Of a stretch of 64,000 nucleotides of DNA, positions 27,701-35,981 are shown one piece after another. Each line of letters begins with the position of its first letter. Position 1 is the first letter of the stretch. Source of the DNA: Tamlana flava. GTDB taxonomy: Bacteria; Bacteroidota; Bacteroidia; Flavobacteriales; Flavobacteriaceae. The notes below the pieces were generated by a model that worked only from the letters and a program-made list of their open reading frames with translations, did not search any database and was not told where the DNA came from. The translations under genes were made by a program, and so were the position numbers. The DNA is taken from the NCBI RefSeq assembly GCF_041287255.1, contig NZ_JBGGTX010000003.1, positions 620,001 to 684,000 of the forward strand, written 5' to 3'.

Positions 27701-28507
27701 ATGGATTTTTCAAAAGTAAAGCTTGTAGTATCAGACATGGATGGCACCTTACTGAACCGAGAAAGTGAGGTCAGCACCCGATTTTTTAATCAGTTTAACG
27801 CTTTGAAGGAAAAAAACATTCATTTTATTGCTGCAAGCGGGCGTCAATACCAAAGTATTTTAGACAAACTTCATTCTATAAAAGACGACATATCAATAAT
27901 TGCAGAGAATGGGGGCATCATGAAATACAACAACGAAGAGCACATTCTGTTGAAATTAACCTCGGAAAATGTGCAAAGGTCTGTCTCATTGTTACGAATG
28001 GTTGAAGACGCCTACATTGTGTTGTGCGGAAGAAAAAGAGCCTATATTGAAACTAGTTCTGAAGATTTTATCTCAAGATTCAGCAAGTATTATAAAGAGT
28101 ATGCCATAGTTGATGATTTAACCAAAGTTGATGATGACGATTTTTTAAAAATAGCCGTTTTTCATTACGAGTCTTCTGAAAAACATATTTTGCCCATAGC
28201 TAAAGCTTTAAGAACGGATTTACAGGTTATTGTTTCTGGTGAAAACTGGTTGGACATTTCGCATGCCGAAGCCAATAAAGGCTATGCTTTAAACATTCTT
28301 CAACAAAAACTTGGGGTTACAAAAGAAGAAACCATGGTTTTTGGCGATTACAACAATGATCTAGAAATGCTAGAACTCGCTTATTTTAGCTATGCCATGG
28401 AAAACGGACATGATGACGTTAAAAAAACTGCACGCTTTATAACAAAAAGTAATGCCGAAGAAGGCGTTGAAACTATTTTGGACAAATTATTGAACCACGG
28501 TTTATAA
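27701..28507 (+). CDS. Cof-type HAD-IIB phosphatase
   Basis: 268 residues. HAD motif I is VVSDMDGTLLNRES, motif II ASGRQ, and motifs III and IV are represented by the Lys in HAEANKGYAL and by VFGDYNNDLEMLE. The cap lies between motifs II and III, as in Cof/YbiV-like sugar phosphatases. It dephosphorylates sugar phosphates or cofactor intermediates in the cytoplasm; the substrate is not deducible. Divergent from the LacI regulator, which may control it. Confidence 0.92.
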   Translation: MDFSKVKLVVSDMDGTLLNRESEVSTRFFNQFNALKEKNIHFIAASGRQYQSILDKLHSIKDDISIIAENGGIMKYNNEEHILLKLTSENVQRSVSLLRMVEDAYIVLCGRKRAYIETSSEDFISRFSKYYKEYAIVDDLTKVDDDDFLKIAVFHYESSEKHILPIAKALRTDLQVIVSGENWLDISHAEANKGYALNILQQKLGVTKEETMVFGDYNNDLEMLELAYFSYAMENGHDDVKKTARFITKSNAEEGVETILDKLLNHGL

Positions 28508-28521
28508 AACGGGTTTAGTAA

Positions 28522-28558
28522 TTTGAAAAAGAAAAGGCGTATATAAGCATATACGCCT
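28522..28558 (-). terminator. Terminator of the phosphorylase gene
   Basis: AGGCGTATAT / ATATACGCCT (28535-28544 with 28549-28558) with a 4-nt loop. On the minus strand a TTTTC-TTTTTC tract follows. It lies about 110 nt past the GlgP stop. Confidence 0.65.
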
Positions 28559-28668
28559 GTTAGCTATTAACCGCCTTAATTCTTATGGAGAACTAAACGT
28601 TCATAATTACAACTTAAATCTCTCCTGTTAAGTAACATTTGTTACATAAGTAAAAAAAACAGCCCTCT

Positions 28669-30309
28669 TTAAAACAGCTTTTTATAATATTCATCAGCCA
28701 TTCTTGCTGTTGTAAATTCCGGAATTACGCCATCCATGGCATTAAATACAATGTTTTGCCATTTATCTGGATTGTCGTAATAAGTTGGAAGCACCTTATT
28801 TTCCAAAATATTATATAAATGCTCTGTATCCAATTTATCTTGGTCCCAGGTTGGCATATTATGGTCCAATTCGGGTAAAACGAAACAATTTTCTCCGTCC
28901 TTTTGAAATTCGGGTATCCAACCATCGTTTGTTGAAACATTTACCGAACCGTTCATTGCAGCAGTCATTCCGCTAGTGCCTGAGGCCTCCCGTGTAATTC
29001 GTGGTGTATTCAACCAAACATCGGAGCCACATTTTAATTTTTTTGATAAATCTATTTCATAACCAATAAGCACCGCCAAATTTGGTTCGGCTTTAGAATT
29101 ATACACCAAATGGTTAAACACATCAATGGCTCCATAATCGAACGGATAAGGTTTTCCGGCCCAAATAATCTGCACGGGATATTGTTGATTGGAAATCAAT
29201 CTTTTAAAACGATCAAAATCATGCAACAACAAATCGGCTCTTTTATAGGCAGCAAATCGTCTTGCCCAAACAATGGTTAAAACATTAGGGTTAAACGACT
29301 TTCCTGTTTGGTTATAAACCTCTTGAAATAGCTCATTCTTTAATTCAGTCTTTCGCCATTTATAGCCTTTTTTATCTTTATGAATCCATGCTTGCTTTAC
29401 GCTTTCATCTTGCCAAAACTTTTGATTCTGGGCATTGGTAATCGGTATGATTTGGCTAACTCCGTAATAATCCTTCCACATGTCATTTGCTACCTTGGCA
29501 TGCAATTTTGAAACGCCATTGGCCTTTTTACTCATTCTTAAGGCAGAAACCGTATAATTAATCATTCCGCCATTTACCATTTCCTTTTCCAATTCTTCGT
29601 TGGAAAGCGTTCTTCCAAAAAAACCACATCGGTTTAAATGTCTTGCATCGCGTTCTTCATTTCCCGCTTTTTCTGGAGTATGCGTTGTAAAAACCATTTG
29701 GTCTTTTGTAACTCCCCTATCCCTTAAATAATAAAAGGCTGGCAAAGCATGGCCTTCGTTTAAATGATAGGTTTCTGCGCCACCTAAAGCTTCAACTACT
29801 TTTGCGCCGCCAATGCCCAGCACGATACTTTGGGAAACACGAGTCACTTGATTTTGGTCGTACAAATGATTGGTGATGGTTCTCGATAAATGGTCGTTGC
29901 CCTCAACATCCGTGGTCAAAAAATACATGGGCACAGTGCCAAAAACCTCAGGTTTTAAAACAAAAGCTCGAACCTTAACATGCGGATTATCGTGCAGTTT
30001 AATTTCTACCTCAACACCTGTGTCTTCCAAAAAATCAAAATGTTTTTCGTTGAATTCCGCTTTAAGTGTTTGGTCTTCGTTTCTGGCTTGGTCGTAATAG
30101 CCATACTTCCAAAGCATGCCAATGCCAATCATATTTTGCTTGAGCTCATAACCTGAACGCATGTGCGATCCTGCCAAAAACCCCAAGCCTCCAGAATAGA
30201 TGTTAAAGGATTGGTGTATGCCAAATTCCATACTAAAATAGGCTACACGTTTATTATATTCTTTAGCTGATTCATAAGGATGATACCATTTATTATATTG
30301 GGTGTCCAT
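28669..30309 (-). CDS. glgP: Alpha-glucan phosphorylase family (GT35), short form
   Basis: 546 residues, the short type of GT35 protein found in many prokaryotes. Starts with RVAYFSMEFGIHQSFNIYSGGLGFLAGSH and includes YHLNEGHALPAFYYL, FTTHTPEKAGNEERD, VWARRFAAYKRADLL and the closing EASGTSGM motif. Phosphorylases release glucose-1-phosphate from alpha-1,4-glucan using pyridoxal phosphate. The Lys that binds the cofactor in the corresponding EASGTxxMK motif is Thr449 here, so activity is uncertain. No glycogen synthase or branching enzyme is in the window. Confidence 0.88.
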   Translation of the reverse strand: MDTQYNKWYHPYESAKEYNKRVAYFSMEFGIHQSFNIYSGGLGFLAGSHMRSGYELKQNMIGIGMLWKYGYYDQARNEDQTLKAEFNEKHFDFLEDTGVEVEIKLHDNPHVKVRAFVLKPEVFGTVPMYFLTTDVEGNDHLSRTITNHLYDQNQVTRVSQSIVLGIGGAKVVEALGGAETYHLNEGHALPAFYYLRDRGVTKDQMVFTTHTPEKAGNEERDARHLNRCGFFGRTLSNEELEKEMVNGGMINYTVSALRMSKKANGVSKLHAKVANDMWKDYYGVSQIIPITNAQNQKFWQDESVKQAWIHKDKKGYKWRKTELKNELFQEVYNQTGKSFNPNVLTIVWARRFAAYKRADLLLHDFDRFKRLISNQQYPVQIIWAGKPYPFDYGAIDVFNHLVYNSKAEPNLAVLIGYEIDLSKKLKCGSDVWLNTPRITREASGTSGMTAAMNGSVNVSTNDGWIPEFQKDGENCFVLPELDHNMPTWDQDKLDTEHLYNILENKVLPTYYDNPDKWQNIVFNAMDGVIPEFTTARMADEYYKKLF

Positions 30310-30667
30310 AAGTTTTTACAATAAAAATTTTACTGCTTAAATGTAGCAAAAACTGTTATGCGCTTGTGGAATTTCAACACTTAATTAAGCTTAAAAAAGT
30401 AATTTATAACGTATATAAATTTGCTTTAGAATACTTGTCTTAATTATTTTATGACTAAAATCAGAAGAAAACCTGAATGATCACTTTAACTTTTCGGGTT
30501 AACTTTTCATTATCCTCTTTTTTTGTATTTTTAAGATTGTAATAACGCTCTTAAACCGGTTTTTCCTAATTTAGGTGAAAAGAATTAGTTTAAAGAAAAG
30601 TTATGCTATCCTCTCTCAGTCTCGTTGAAGGCGTTCAAGTTAAAAATGAACTTAACAAGGTTATCCT
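30310..30667. other. 358-bp non-coding gap between divergent genes
   Basis: AT-rich DNA between GlgP (minus) and the LamG gene (plus). Plus-strand TAAATTTG at 30416-30423 is an exact TAnnTTTG match, about 245 nt before the LamG ATG. On the minus strand TACATTTA (30345-30338) is a near match for a GlgP promoter. No RNA gene or terminator seen. Confidence 0.45.
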
Positions 30668-32134
30668 ATGTTCCATGTAAATAAAAATCACTATTTCCTA
30701 TGGATTATTGCTTCAACGCTAATAACATTTGGCGTAGTTTCCTATTTGAGCATGGCCAGTCAAATAAAATGGAAGGAACCGGTATTAAAACACTCTTATA
30801 CATTTGAAGATGGTACCGCTAAAGATGTTGTGGGTGAAGCTCATGGAACCATTAAAGGCAATAGCGAGATTACACATGGTTTATTTATTACCGATGAAGA
30901 AGGGGATTATTTAGAATTTCCAGCAGATAAAATAAAGATTAACGAATATTCCGCTATTACTTTGGAGGCCTATGTAATTGCAGGAAAAGGCAATGGCGCA
31001 TTTACAATGCTTTCATACTTTGGAAATACAAGAGGTGAATATGGAGCAGATTATATATGTCAAACTTTAGTAAATAATTTAACTAGCGGTACTAGCATTT
31101 CATGCAAAAATTATGAACTTCCTTGGGAAACAGCAAGTGATATTACTGAAAAACTCTTATCGGATGATCAATTTCATCATATCGTCACAACCTTTGACAA
31201 CCACGAACTTAAATTTTATCTTGATGGGAAACTAGTTAGTGAATTACCATCAGAAAACAAGGATAATATTATTAAAAACTTAAGTAACAAATTTGCTTAT
31301 CTATGTAAATCAGGCTACTTGCAAGACCAAACTTGGTTAGGTGCGATTGAGACTTTTAATATCTATGAAGGCATCCTGAATGATAAAATGATAGCCAATT
31401 CTGCAAAAAAGCTTGATACTTATAAAAAAAACCTTGAAGACTATTTGACAAATAATCACGAAGCCCAAACAACCAAACCTGTACTAAAACATTCATACAC
31501 CTTTGAAGATGGCACAGCTAATGACTTAATAAATAATGCAAATGGTATGCTTGTAGGTAATGGTATGATTGGGGATGGGTTATTTATTGCCGATGAAGAA
31601 GGGGAATATGTAGTTCTCCCAGCTAATAAAATTAATATCAATGAATATTCTTCAGTAACATTGGAAGCTTTTGTTTTAATACCAAAGGGAAGGTGGGGCC
31701 AAACAATTTCTTATTTTGGGTCTAATCGAGCAAGCCGCGGAATAAATTATATTAATCAATGTGTAGATAATAATAATCTCAGCTATACTGGAATTAGCTG
31801 CATCACTACTGTAAGACCTTGGGAAACAAGAACCGAGTTAATAGGCATCTCAATTCAGGATGATAAATATCATCATGTTGTGACAACCTTTGACAACGAA
31901 ATATTAAAATATTATGTAGATGGTAAGTTAATGGGCACACAATTTAATCTCCGTCAAAAATCCAATAATATTAGTAATTTAAGTAACGATCAGGCTTATT
32001 TGTTTAAATCAGGGAATAGATGGGAGGAAACCTTGAAGGGCGCCATTGACACATTTAATATCTATGAAGGTGTTTTAGATGCCGAAACCATTGCCAAATC
32101 TGCCGAAGAGTATCTCAAAGAAAAAGAATTATAA
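30668..32134 (+). CDS. Membrane-anchored protein with two LamG domains
   Basis: 488 residues. N-terminal hydrophobic anchor (about 9-31). Two tandem copies of a roughly 210-residue LamG/concanavalin-like domain: HSYTFEDGTAKDVVG to the NIYEGIL closing motif, then HSYTFEDGTANDLIN to NIYEGVLDAETIAKSAEE. Within each, YITLEA-type strands and HHIVTTFDN / HHVVTTFDN are conserved. LamG domains bind glycans or proteins at the surface. The same domain occurs again in the gene at 35982, so the cluster contains three related copies. No enzymatic domain is seen. Confidence 0.82.
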   Translation: MFHVNKNHYFLWIIASTLITFGVVSYLSMASQIKWKEPVLKHSYTFEDGTAKDVVGEAHGTIKGNSEITHGLFITDEEGDYLEFPADKIKINEYSAITLEAYVIAGKGNGAFTMLSYFGNTRGEYGADYICQTLVNNLTSGTSISCKNYELPWETASDITEKLLSDDQFHHIVTTFDNHELKFYLDGKLVSELPSENKDNIIKNLSNKFAYLCKSGYLQDQTWLGAIETFNIYEGILNDKMIANSAKKLDTYKKNLEDYLTNNHEAQTTKPVLKHSYTFEDGTANDLINNANGMLVGNGMIGDGLFIADEEGEYVVLPANKININEYSSVTLEAFVLIPKGRWGQTISYFGSNRASRGINYINQCVDNNNLSYTGISCITTVRPWETRTELIGISIQDDKYHHVVTTFDNEILKYYVDGKLMGTQFNLRQKSNNISNLSNDQAYLFKSGNRWEETLKGAIDTFNIYEGVLDAETIAKSAEEYLKEKEL

Positions 32135-32256
32135 ATCAAAAACAATGTCCAATATTCTCTATACGGGATAATCTCGGATAGCTCAACAATAGTTGCAATG
32201 TATCTTTGAGTATAATGGTTGCAATACCCTCAATCTTCAACCTAATATTAAAATAT

Positions 32257-32784
32257 ATGAAAACAAAACGCATAATTTATCTTGCATTTATTATTTGCGC
32301 AATCGCCTTTTTAGATTGTAGTAGTGACAACTCAAATGAAGTTGAGGAACGTCAAAATACAATGTCGGCTTATATCGACGTGCAGTTAATAACTTGGAAA
32401 GTTGTGTCCTTGAGAGATAAAGGCGATAACTATGAAATATCAGGACTTGCAGCAGATAATGTGGATTCAGACCTAACACACTCTTTTAAAATATATTTTA
32501 ATCCAACTAGCGGCCCAGGAGTTTATAACTTTGACGGCGTTGAAAACTATGTAGAATATTATGTGTATCGAGGAGGAATTTTTGACTCTACAATTGACTA
32601 CTATTATTATTCCCCACCATTTTGCAACGATGAATATCAAAACATCGTTTCTGGCAAAATTGAACTCACTTCCTTCAACAGTGTTTTTAAAGGCACTTTT
32701 GAGTTTGTCGCAACAGAGAAATGTGAAACCAAACAAACCCAAATAACTGAAGGTAAATTTGAAATAGGACTAAGTATGTATTAA
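32257..32784 (+). CDS. Lipoprotein of unknown function
   Basis: 175 residues from ATG 32257. A TTG at 32206 gives 17 more residues without any signal-like sequence. Lipobox FLDC (Cys21). The mature part is acidic and strand-rich, with a short Tyr-rich stretch (VEYYVYRGGIFDSTIDYYYYS) and a closing strand (FKGTFEFVATEKCE). It resembles small calycin-like or DUF-type lipoproteins of Bacteroidota but no family is firm. It lies between the LamG and DUF3108 genes. Confidence 0.75.
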   Translation: MKTKRIIYLAFIICAIAFLDCSSDNSNEVEERQNTMSAYIDVQLITWKVVSLRDKGDNYEISGLAADNVDSDLTHSFKIYFNPTSGPGVYNFDGVENYVEYYVYRGGIFDSTIDYYYYSPPFCNDEYQNIVSGKIELTSFNSVFKGTFEFVATEKCETKQTQITEGKFEIGLSMY

Positions 32785-32828
32785 TCATTTTAACCATTCG
32801 CACTCCACTTTAAATAACCATTATCAAT

Positions 32829-33632
32829 ATGAAAGCAACATTTAAATTCTTTAAAATTCTTTTCATTTGGGTTATAGTTCTTTGTTTGCAAAATGCTTTT
32901 TCGCAAAGTCAAAAATCATTTCAAGAAGGCGAATGGATTAAACTTAAAATGAGCTATAGTGGATGGCTTAAAGCCGGAGAAGCCACCTTAGAGGTAAAAA
33001 ACGCAAAATATAAAGATAAACCTGTTTACCATGTTGTAGGCCATGGCAAAACAACTGGACCAATAAGTTGGTTGTTTTTTAAGGTAAGGGATAGGTATGA
33101 AAGTTATTTGGATAAAGAAACAGGATTGCCTTATAAATTTATTAGACAAATTGATGAAGGCGGGCATACCAAAGATATCGAGATTGAATTTGACCATGCC
33201 AATAAAAAGGCCCATGTTAACAACAAAAAACATAATGTTCTTGAAACATATTCCATCGAGAAAAATGTTCAGGATATGTTATCCGCATTTTACTATTTGC
33301 GCAATAATTACGATACAGAAACTATAAAAGAAGGACATATGGTGGCCTTGAATATGTTCTTTGATGAAGAAAATTTCAAATTTCAATTAAAATTTCTAGG
33401 AAGAGAGACCATAAAAACAAAATTTGGGAAAATAAAATCATTAAGGTTCCGCCCTTACGTTTCTGCTGGTAGAGTTTTTAAGGAACAAGAAAGTTTAACC
33501 CTTTGGGTAAGCGCGGATAAAAATAAAATCCCACTAAAAATAAAGGCCGATTTGGCCGTTGGTTCGTTAAGAGCGGAAATTGTTGAAAGAAAAGGATTGA
33601 AACATCCGTTTCCCATAATATTTGAGAAATAA
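32829..33632 (+). CDS. DUF3108 protein
   Basis: 267 residues with a signal peptide ending near NAFSQ. The mature domain starts WIKLKMSYSGWLKAGEATLEV and continues VGHGKTTGPISWLFFKVRDRYESYLDKETGLPYKFIRQIDEGG, with VQDMLSAFYYLR and PLKIKADLAVGSLRAEIVE, all DUF3108 features. It is a periplasmic beta-rich protein often found near envelope genes; function unknown. It is followed after 11 nt by a membrane protein gene. Confidence 0.88.
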   Translation: MKATFKFFKILFIWVIVLCLQNAFSQSQKSFQEGEWIKLKMSYSGWLKAGEATLEVKNAKYKDKPVYHVVGHGKTTGPISWLFFKVRDRYESYLDKETGLPYKFIRQIDEGGHTKDIEIEFDHANKKAHVNNKKHNVLETYSIEKNVQDMLSAFYYLRNNYDTETIKEGHMVALNMFFDEENFKFQLKFLGRETIKTKFGKIKSLRFRPYVSAGRVFKEQESLTLWVSADKNKIPLKIKADLAVGSLRAEIVERKGLKHPFPIIFEK

Positions 33633-33643
33633 AAACTAAAAAG

Positions 33644-34408
33644 ATGCCTAAAAAAGTAAGATTTGCGGTATACCTAATCTACATATACCTTTTTGCTGCA
33701 ACAATAGGGTTTACTTTTTTTGATGCAAACTTAGAGTTTATAGGTCTTGATTTAATATTCAGCACTGGTTTAATTAGGGTTTCTCCAATTTTAGCCTTCA
33801 TAACTAAAATTTTTCTCATGGGTCTTCTGGCCTTTAAAGTTGGACAAGGAAAGAATTGGGCAAGAATTACATTATTGGTTTTGTGCATTCTAGGTATTGT
33901 TCTTAATTTCTTTTACTCTTATTTTCCTTTATTGATTGAATTAAGAGTGGTTAATGTCATGGGGTTTATTACATCTTCCGTTATGTTAATAGCTCAATCG
34001 GTCATAATCCTTTTACTCTTTAATAAAACATCCAATAATTGGTTTGATGCAAAAAAAGAAGAAACTAATTATAAAAAAATATTCACTCAAAATCAACTAA
34101 AGTTAATTACTACTATTAGTTTAGCGTGCTTGCTAATTCCGTTTTCAATATTTGGGTTATGGGTATATGATGCTTCTATTGGGACATCACAGCCAGAAGC
34201 AGTTGATATTTTCAAAAATTACTTTCCCGATTTTCTTCAAGGGAGATACGACACAACCGTACTATCTATTATATTTTATGCTTTTGCTATTATTTTAAGC
34301 GGAATAAGTCTTCATAAAATACTCGATAAATTTTGGAAGGCACTTAACATTGCTACTTTAGTTGTTAGTTGTTTTTTTCTTTATTTAAATATCTTTTCGA
34401 TGATGTAA
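33644..34408 (+). CDS. Seven-helix membrane protein, unknown function
   Basis: 254 residues with about seven hydrophobic segments (from VRFAVYLIYIYLFAATIGF to ATLVVSCFFLYLNIF). Only short polar loops, except the basic NKTSNNWFDAKKEE stretch. No family recognised; it resembles DUF-type flavobacterial membrane proteins. It starts 11 nt after DUF3108 and 24 nt before the TPR-like gene, so an operon is likely. Confidence 0.7.
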   Translation: MPKKVRFAVYLIYIYLFAATIGFTFFDANLEFIGLDLIFSTGLIRVSPILAFITKIFLMGLLAFKVGQGKNWARITLLVLCILGIVLNFFYSYFPLLIELRVVNVMGFITSSVMLIAQSVIILLLFNKTSNNWFDAKKEETNYKKIFTQNQLKLITTISLACLLIPFSIFGLWVYDASIGTSQPEAVDIFKNYFPDFLQGRYDTTVLSIIFYAFAIILSGISLHKILDKFWKALNIATLVVSCFFLYLNIFSMM

Positions 34409-34432
34409 ATAAATCCATTTAAATTGAAATTA

Positions 34433-35971
34433 ATGAAAACTATAGTGATTTTTATATTATCCTTAATTACCATCCCATCAATTGGTCAAACATATCGTTT
34501 AAATAAAGATTTAATTGAAAGGGATAGGAAAGACTTTTTGGGTTGCATAGAGGAGCTGTTTGAAATTGGAGGAGAGTTCTCATTCAGTTTATCTGTAGGA
34601 GACTTGTATCCTTCTCTAGATGATATAGAACATGAGCACCCCTCAACCCCTGAATATCTGGAAACCCTGAAAGATTCCTTATCAAGAGATTCCCTGAATT
34701 TTCACCTACTTTCTAAAATTGGGAATTATTATGAGAATATTAAAGAACAAGACAATGCCAACAAGTTTTTCAATAAAGCATTAAAAAATATCGATGTTCA
34801 TTTCTTTGAAAATGATTCGGCTCGTTATTTTGGCAATCGGAGTATATTAAGATTTAAATTAGGTAAAGATGGATTTATTGAAGATGCTGAAAAAGCACTC
34901 TCCTTAAATCCCAACGAAATGAATGCTTTTTCAACTTATACCCTTCATCTTTTTTCGATTGGAAACTATAATAAAGTAAAATCCATTAATATCAACTCGC
35001 TTAACGCCAATAACCCCCAGCCAGAGGTTCCAATTTTTTCCTTGATACTTGTTAACGCTGTAGAAAAAATGTTTGAATTACGGCCAAAACTAGACGACCC
35101 TATGGTTTTAACAGAATTAAAGCAAACATATTACAAAGAGTTAATTGATTGGACATCCATAAAAAGTTATTATGGGAAAATTAAGAATAAAGAGGTAGAA
35201 GAAAAAATAGATAAACTAACTAACTTTTTTAATCTCTTTCTAAAAATCTTAGTTTCTAATTATAATGAAAAAAATCCACCTGTTTTTTATTTTAACCCAT
35301 CGGAAATAAAAGAAATCAAAGAATTAGAAAATTGGCTTCAACAATCATTCAAAAATGAAAGACTTAATGAATATACCTTGAACAAGTGTCTCGGTTTTAT
35401 AAATTTTTGTCTAGATAAAAGAGATTTAACTATTGATTATTATAAGAAGGCCTTTGAAGTTTTTCCAGAAAATGCCCCCAAAACCATGTTTAACCCGAAT
35501 GAGGTTTATTCCAATTTATTGTTCATGTATAAAATATTTGATAGAAATAGCGATTACGAGAATCTGCTTTTAGAAAGAATTAATAATCAATTGCTTAGAG
35601 AATTATCAGACTATATTAATCTTATTAAACTTTATTCTTCAAAGGACCAAATGGAAAAAGTACAATTCTATATGGAAGAAGCCGAAAAAATAAACCCGAA
35701 TAATTTTGAATTGCTTCGTTTAAAAGCACATGTTAATTTTTTAAAAGGTACGGAAATTATACTCGAAGGATTTTATTTAAACAAGGCGCGTCGTTTCATG
35801 CAAAATGACAGTGATAACTATCTCCTTTTTTTGCAGAGTGCCATTTACGATATTTTCAACCATAAACCAGAAGATGCCATTAATAAACTAAACCTAATAA
35901 AAGAGAACCAACCAAAATGTGAGACCTGTGATAGACTAATAGCAACCTATTTTAACATTGAGAATAATTAA
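34433..35971 (+). CDS. Exported helical (TPR-like) protein
   Basis: 512 residues from ATG 34433 (a TTG nine bases earlier is less likely). Signal peptide ending near SIGQ. The rest is all alpha with TPR-like helical pairs, for example NYYENIKEQDNANKFFNKAL and the closing VNFLKGTEIILEG. No enzyme motif. Probably a periplasmic scaffold or envelope-associated protein. Its stop overlaps the TTG region before the next gene. Confidence 0.7.
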   Translation: MKTIVIFILSLITIPSIGQTYRLNKDLIERDRKDFLGCIEELFEIGGEFSFSLSVGDLYPSLDDIEHEHPSTPEYLETLKDSLSRDSLNFHLLSKIGNYYENIKEQDNANKFFNKALKNIDVHFFENDSARYFGNRSILRFKLGKDGFIEDAEKALSLNPNEMNAFSTYTLHLFSIGNYNKVKSININSLNANNPQPEVPIFSLILVNAVEKMFELRPKLDDPMVLTELKQTYYKELIDWTSIKSYYGKIKNKEVEEKIDKLTNFFNLFLKILVSNYNEKNPPVFYFNPSEIKEIKELENWLQQSFKNERLNEYTLNKCLGFINFCLDKRDLTIDYYKKAFEVFPENAPKTMFNPNEVYSNLLFMYKIFDRNSDYENLLLERINNQLLRELSDYINLIKLYSSKDQMEKVQFYMEEAEKINPNNFELLRLKAHVNFLKGTEIILEGFYLNKARRFMQNDSDNYLLFLQSAIYDIFNHKPEDAINKLNLIKENQPKCETCDRLIATYFNIENN

Positions 35972-35981
35972 ATATATAGCC

